Shown here one piece after another: positions 60,641 to 64,000 of a stretch of 64,000 nt of DNA. The translations under genes and the position numbers were made by a program. Source of the DNA: a virus; IMG/VR virus record IMGVR_UViG_3300037231_000119, positions 98,447-162,446 of that record, one strand, 5' to 3'. Numbering within the stretch: position 1 is the first letter of the stretch; each line of letters begins with the position of its first letter. The notes under the pieces are model-generated. The model did no database searches. It saw nothing but the letters and a program-made list of their open reading frames with translations, and had not been told where the DNA came from.

Positions 60641-60833
60641 ATATCTATGCGGAATTGACTACCAGACTGAGATGGATGCGGGACTTGCGGACTTCTACGA
60701 CACCATCGAAGAACTTAAGGACGCCAAATCTGCCTGTTGGGGTGAGTGCGGAATTGTACGAATCGAATTAGACGAGAGTGGAAATGAAGTTGGCCATCAA
60801 TGGGTTGTAAAACAAGACTTGAAGTGGGAGTGA
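60630..60833 (+). CDS. Hypothetical protein (67 aa)
   Basis: I take ATG 60630 ([20 protein letters not shown]) over an upstream ATG in the same frame, because the earlier part overlaps the previous small gene. Acidic and helical. It ends two bases before the Cas12-like start. An anti-CRISPR or regulator role is possible but unproved. Confidence 0.5.
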   Translation: MTIKYLCGIDYQTEMDAGLADFYDTIEELKDAKSACWGECGIVRIELDESGNEVGHQWVVKQDLKWE

Positions 60834-60835
60834 AT

Positions 60836-62335
60836 ATGAAAAAGAAAAAAGACGAAAACCTACTTATTAAGGCCTATAAATATCCTCTAATTCTTTCTGC
60901 GGGACAGGAAAAAATGATTAGGTCCTGGATGGAACAGGAAAAGTACATATACAATTTCTTTATACAAAAACGTCAATACTTACTTTCCCTAAAAAGATCA
61001 AATTCGGAAGAATACGAGAAAGAATATAAGAAGGGTTTTGCTAAAACGGCCCGTGGAAAACAAGATGTGTTCGCCTGGAAAACGTATTGGAGCTGCGTAT
61101 ATAAGGAATTAGTAAAATCTGAAGAGGTTCTAAGGGAGTCTACAAAAGCAGAATATGATTATTGGCGATTTTCTAGTTTGGGAGATCCCTCTATTTCTCT
61201 CCCAACAACATGCGTTGAGCATGCCTGCGGAACCATAGAAAACATTTTTCTGGCCTATAAGAAAATGTGGGAGTCCCAAAAAGACAAAAAACGAAAAAGT
61301 AAGAAGAGGAAGGGAAAAACGAACCTCTTTCATCCCGAACAAAAGTTTTTAGTGGACGACACGTCTATACCTTGCGGGATAAAAGAAAATGACTGTTCGA
61401 TTGCCATACAGGGCAACTGCACGGCTAGGGTGACTGGCTTTTCAAAAATCGCCAAGGGTAACTATAAGGGGACTAAAGTCCCAAAGAGCCTGAAAATACA
61501 CTATCCGAAACAACACAGGGTTCCTGACGACGCTAGGGTTACCCAGCTCAGAATTATTAAGGACGGAGAATCGTTTTTTCTAAATGTGACCTTTGAGACA
61601 CAAAATAGGGCTGTCGGAGTCCTAGTCAATAATAGGCCCGTTGTCGGTATGGACTTAGGAACGGATAATAAAAAAAGCAAGAATTTTATATCTATGTCCG
61701 ATGGAAGTTTTGAAAGTTATCGCAATTATGAATCCTGCCGATTAATGGATTCTCTAGAAAAAAAGAAGCGTAAGATGCAAAAAGGGCTTAGGAATAAAAA
61801 AGGGGGAAATAAAAATAAGAGAGAGAGGCAGTCTAAAAATTATAAAAAGGCATATGCCAAGATTGCCAAAATAGACGCTCGAATTGCGGCTACTAGAAAA
61901 TATCATTCCAAGATGATCGCCAGCAATATGGCTGAGAGGTTTTCCGCTATTTATATGGAAAATCTGTCAATTGGAAATATGACGGCATCGGCTAAGGGCA
62001 CAAATGAAAGTCCTGGGAAGAATGTCAGAGCTAAATCTGGACTCAATAGGGCTATGTTGAATGTTGCGGCCTATGACTTTAAACAAAATCTTATCAAAAA
62101 GGCTAAAGAGTTTGGAACTGAAATATTTCATGTAAATCCTAGACTTACATCGCAAAGGTGTCAGGAATGCGGATTCACAAGTCCTAAAAATCGCAAGGGA
62201 ACTAGGTTTAAGTGTCAGAAGTGCCATTATGAGACTCATGCTGACACCAACGCCGCTAAAAATATCAAAGAGTTGGGTGAAAGCGGGCTTAATAGTATTA
62301 AGGAACTTCCTCCTAAAATTAAGACGATCCTATGA
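60836..62335 (+). CDS. Compact Cas12f/TnpB-like RuvC nuclease (type V effector)
   Basis: The start is ATG 60836 behind GGGAG (499 residues); an upstream in-frame ATG would lie inside the previous gene. The N-terminal half is helical and basic, with a Lys/Arg-rich stretch near 150-160. The RuvC residues are complete: D273 in [11 protein letters not shown]375 in [11 protein letters not shown] and D470 in [10 protein letters not shown] zinc ribbon has C442/C445 and C460/C463 ([17 protein letters not shown]). Size and layout match Cas12f or TnpB. It precedes cas1 by an ATGA overlap and lies upstream of a tracrRNA candidate and CRISPR array, so I call it a CRISPR effector; a TnpB would be expected with transposon ends, none of which I saw. 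Confidence 0.85.
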   Translation: MKKKKDENLLIKAYKYPLILSAGQEKMIRSWMEQEKYIYNFFIQKRQYLLSLKRSNSEEYEKEYKKGFAKTARGKQDVFAWKTYWSCVYKELVKSEEVLRESTKAEYDYWRFSSLGDPSISLPTTCVEHACGTIENIFLAYKKMWESQKDKKRKSKKRKGKTNLFHPEQKFLVDDTSIPCGIKENDCSIAIQGNCTARVTGFSKIAKGNYKGTKVPKSLKIHYPKQHRVPDDARVTQLRIIKDGESFFLNVTFETQNRAVGVLVNNRPVVGMDLGTDNKKSKNFISMSDGSFESYRNYESCRLMDSLEKKKRKMQKGLRNKKGGNKNKRERQSKNYKKAYAKIAKIDARIAATRKYHSKMIASNMAERFSAIYMENLSIGNMTASAKGTNESPGKNVRAKSGLNRAMLNVAAYDFKQNLIKKAKEFGTEIFHVNPRLTSQRCQECGFTSPKNRKGTRFKCQKCHYETHADTNAAKNIKELGESGLNSIKELPPKIKTIL

Positions 62336-63165
62336 AAATGCCATTCGACACCCTCATTACTGATAGACAGCCTTTCTTTTTCATTGAAAGGGCCTCTATC
62401 ACTGTAAGTGGTCAATGTATAGTGGCTAAGCGCAAGGACGGTAATGTTAATATACCGGTTTCTTCCACTCACTGTTTATTGTTGGGCAATGGTGTCTCTA
62501 TAAGCTCAGAAGCGGCAATGATATGTGCTAAACATGGGTGCTATGTGGCCTTCGTAAAAGGGGGATTGAACGCGCACTCGGTTTGGCACTGCGGAAGGTA
62601 CTCAAAACCAGAAAACTTAGTTAGACAGGTTAAGAACCATAGCGACCCCGTGAAGAGGATCGAGATAGCTAAAAAATTGATGCGACTTAGGTTAAAACAC
62701 ATAAATGAGGATTTTGTAAAAAGTATGGATCTTAACTCTATAGACCGATGTGTCACCATAGAGCAAATATTGGGCCTGGAAGGCTCTATAACTAGAAAGA
62801 CATACGCTGCGCTAAATTCTAGAAATGGCGTGGGATTCAAAAGAGATTCGCAGTCAAGGGAGGGCATAAATTCTAGTCTAACGATCGCCAATAACGCTCT
62901 ATATAACTATGTAGCCACCATTCTAGTCTCTTTGGGTCTTTCCCCCTCAATAGGCTTTCTTCATGGCCAGACCCGGCGTGGAGGTCTAGTATTCGATATA
63001 GCGGATGTCTTTAAGTATCCTGTCTTTATGGAGGAAGTGTTTTCGGGTCAATTTTCTGAAAATAATCAGGCACTTATGAGAGAAATGTCTAGAAAACTGA
63101 GCAAAAGCCGTAATTTCTGGACTAAAGAAATTATCTCAGTTACGCAGGAACTTATATGTTCTTAA
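62332..63165 (+). CDS. cas1: Cas1 integrase
   Basis: This 277-residue protein shows the Cas1 pattern along its length: an N-terminal beta domain ([26 protein letters not shown]) and catalytic helical domain with E150 in [18 protein letters not shown]211 in [20 protein letters not shown] and D225 in the same motif. The [13 protein letters not shown] motif recalls type I-F Cas1 and the rest recalls I-E. It integrates new spacers with Cas2. It starts by ATGA overlap with the Cas12-like gene. No Cas4-like gene was seen. Confidence 0.9.
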   Translation: MKMPFDTLITDRQPFFFIERASITVSGQCIVAKRKDGNVNIPVSSTHCLLLGNGVSISSEAAMICAKHGCYVAFVKGGLNAHSVWHCGRYSKPENLVRQVKNHSDPVKRIEIAKKLMRLRLKHINEDFVKSMDLNSIDRCVTIEQILGLEGSITRKTYAALNSRNGVGFKRDSQSREGINSSLTIANNALYNYVATILVSLGLSPSIGFLHGQTRRGGLVFDIADVFKYPVFMEEVFSGQFSENNQALMREMSRKLSKSRNFWTKEIISVTQELICS

Positions 63166-63425
63166 TGGTTAAAACTTCTTCCAAAAATAAGGATATTTTG
63201 CAGTCTCTCAATTCTCTTCTTTCTAGAATAGACACTAAGGTTTGGATAGGACAAGTAACTCAAAGAGTTCAAAGGTCGGTAGTTTTAAGTCTTAAGTTGG
63301 ATATTGGCTCAGAATCGGTATATGGAAATATTTCTAAAAATGTATGTAATTCTAGTTTTTTTAGTGTAAGTGATGGGAATATTAACGAAATAGAAATGTA
63401 CGAAATATTAAAAAGAAATATTTGA
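63165..63425 (+). CDS. cas2: Cas2-like protein (short)
   Basis: From ATG 63165 (TAATG overlap with cas1) the product has 86 residues; an ATG at 63156 would add three. The segment SLLSRIDTKVWIGQVTQRVQ, followed by RSVVLSLKLDI, resembles the Cas2 ferredoxin-like core of type I-E proteins (their equivalent reads like LLEVRAGVYVGDVSAKIR). Cas2 bridges two Cas1 dimers in the spacer-integration complex. The N-terminus is short ([17 protein letters not shown]). Assigned by position plus this local similarity. Confidence 0.72.
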   Translation: MVKTSSKNKDILQSLNSLLSRIDTKVWIGQVTQRVQRSVVLSLKLDIGSESVYGNISKNVCNSSFFSVSDGNINEIEMYEILKRNI

Positions 63426-63450
63426 CAAAATACCATAAATAGGAGACACT
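63422..63450 (+). promoter_or_regulatory. Promoter-like element upstream of tracrRNA candidate
   Basis: TTGACA (63422-63427), with its TGA also forming the cas2 stop, is followed 17 nt later by GACACT (63445-63450). The -10 matches poorly but resembles GACCGT/GACTGT at 7579 and 8102. It would start a transcript near 63457, before the first stable hairpin. Confidence 0.45.
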
Positions 63451-63455
63451 TATTT

Positions 63456-63666
63456 CAGTACCGAGCTTTCTCTCGGGAATTAAAGCCTGGTAGGGATCTC
63501 ACCAATCCTCAGAGAGGTGGCGAAAGCCGTAAATTAGTGGAAAAGTAGAGTCTAAGTTGGCAACAACATTCTCTTCTTAGTAGAACTATCCTCGAAAAAC
63601 CCTTAAACGGGAAAGAAACAGGAAACATCCGTAGACTCCCCGCCCTGTAATGGGGCGGGGTTTTAT
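63456..63666 (+). ncRNA. tracrRNA-like RNA with anti-repeat and terminator
   Basis: Between cas2 and the array lie clear stems: CCGAG (63461-63465) with CTCGG (63472-63476), a GAAA-capped GGC/GCC (about 63529-63538), and CTAAG (63552-63556) with CTTAG (63576-63580) enclosing GTTG-GCAA-CAAC. The anti-repeat CATCCGTA (63626-63633) is the exact reverse complement of TACGGATG inside the CRISPR repeat. A GC-rich terminator follows. The ATCCTCGAAAAACCC tract recalls known Cas12f tracrRNA segments. Limits are approximate. Confidence 0.72.
63638..63666 (+). terminator. Intrinsic terminator after tracrRNA
   Basis: CCCCGCCC (63638-63645) pairs perfectly with GGGCGGGG (63653-63660) across a 7-base loop and is followed by TTTTAT. 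It ends transcripts from the cas operon or tracrRNA before the array. Confidence 0.88.
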
Positions 63667-63693
63667 AAAAAGTTTATATTTATTAACAATAGG

Positions 63694-64000
63694 GTTTTAG
63701 GTGATACGGATGGCAGAAAAGGATAGACTTCGACGTGATGTCCGAACGCCGTTGTTTTAGGTGATACGGATGGCAGAAAAGTGCTGTGTATAATCCCAGT
63801 TCAACAGTTACACGTTTTAGGTGATACGGATGGCAGAAAAGGGGATGGTTCAGACCAGTTTCAGCCTGGTTTAGTTTTAGGTGATACGGATGGCAGAAAA
63901 GGCTAACGATATTTGTTCTTTTAAGAACTGTCTGTTTTAGGTGATACGGATGGCAGAAAAGAAATAATGAACTCTTTCTAAGACTTCTAGCTTGTTTTAG
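63694..64000 (+). CRISPR. CRISPR array (28-nt repeats, 32-nt spacers), truncated by window end
   Basis: Five complete identical repeats start at 63694, 63754, 63814, 63874 and 63934, and a sixth begins at 63994. Each repeat is 28 nt, beginning GTTTTAGG and ending CAGAAAAG, with GATACGGATGGC in the middle. Every spacer is 32 nt, so the period is exactly 60. The geometry equals that of type I-E/I-F arrays although the adjacent effector is type V-like. No degenerate repeat is seen at the left end. I found no spacer match inside this window by eye. Confidence 0.98.

Noticed and set aside
60836-62335. Plain IS605/IS607 TnpB of an insertion sequence
   Set aside because: No TnpA gene or recognisable transposon end was seen, while cas1, a Cas2-like gene, a tracrRNA candidate and an array lie directly downstream. 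The sequence family is close to TnpB, so this alternative is kept only as the main refutation test.
63722-63993. Self-targeting spacers
   Set aside because: No spacer matched another part of this window by eye; partial matches could not be excluded without a search.
1-64000. tRNA genes
   Set aside because: I looked for cloverleaf-like T-arm strings and found none I could support by eye; a tRNAscan run would settle this.

Overview
This window is part of a large tailed double-stranded DNA bacteriophage genome, probably a jumbo phage. The evidence is a portal protein, a large terminase, long tail-fibre genes, a murein lytic enzyme and a nearly complete phage-encoded replication and recombination set. 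No ribosomal RNA, tRNA or host housekeeping block was seen. Genes are tightly packed, often with ATGA or TAATG overlaps. The host cannot be read from the sequence. Many functions below rest on motif recognition by eye, not on a database search.

Layout. Positions 1-7512 (minus strand) hold the head-packaging genes: a partial portal, a small beta-rich structural protein, a large terminase interrupted by an intein, an unknown protein and a GroEL-type chaperonin. Positions 7591-46826 (plus strand) form the early/middle region. It contains an intein-bearing SF2 helicase, two sigma-like genes (one convincing, one tentative), SbcD/SbcC-like recombination nuclease subunits, a ClpP-like and a subtilisin-like protease, DHFR, a RuvC-like resolvase, three exonuclease/RNase H proteins and a DnaE-type polymerase. 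A gp32-like SSB, a RecA/UvsX-like recombinase, a DnaB-like helicase, a primase candidate, an IMPDH/GMP reductase-like enzyme, an HAD phosphatase and a PLP aminotransferase follow. Many very small genes lie between them, and two free-standing HNH endonucleases are inserted. Positions 46935-58457 (minus strand) hold tail-fibre and structural genes rich in repeats, plus a Vsr-like endonuclease with a triplicated N-terminal module. Positions 58551-64000 hold small genes, a lytic transglycosylase and a compact CRISPR-Cas locus.

The most interesting part is 60836-64000. A 499-residue Cas12f/TnpB-like nuclease with an intact RuvC triad and zinc ribbon is followed, with gene overlaps, by a Cas1 and a small Cas2-like protein. 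Next comes a structured RNA carrying an 8-nt exact anti-repeat and a strong terminator (a tracrRNA candidate), and then a CRISPR array of 28-nt repeats and 32-nt spacers. Cas1, Cas2 and the 28/32 geometry resemble type I-E/I-F systems, while the effector is of the miniature class 2 type V kind. The result looks like a hybrid, self-contained, acquisition-capable CRISPR system on a phage.

A second theme is transcription. Several genes begin 34-36 nt after the first base of a TTGAC-type -35 box, with a -10-like box ending 6-7 nt before the start codon, which predicts leaderless mRNAs. A convincing sigma-factor gene and structured intergenic RNAs point to phage-controlled gene expression.
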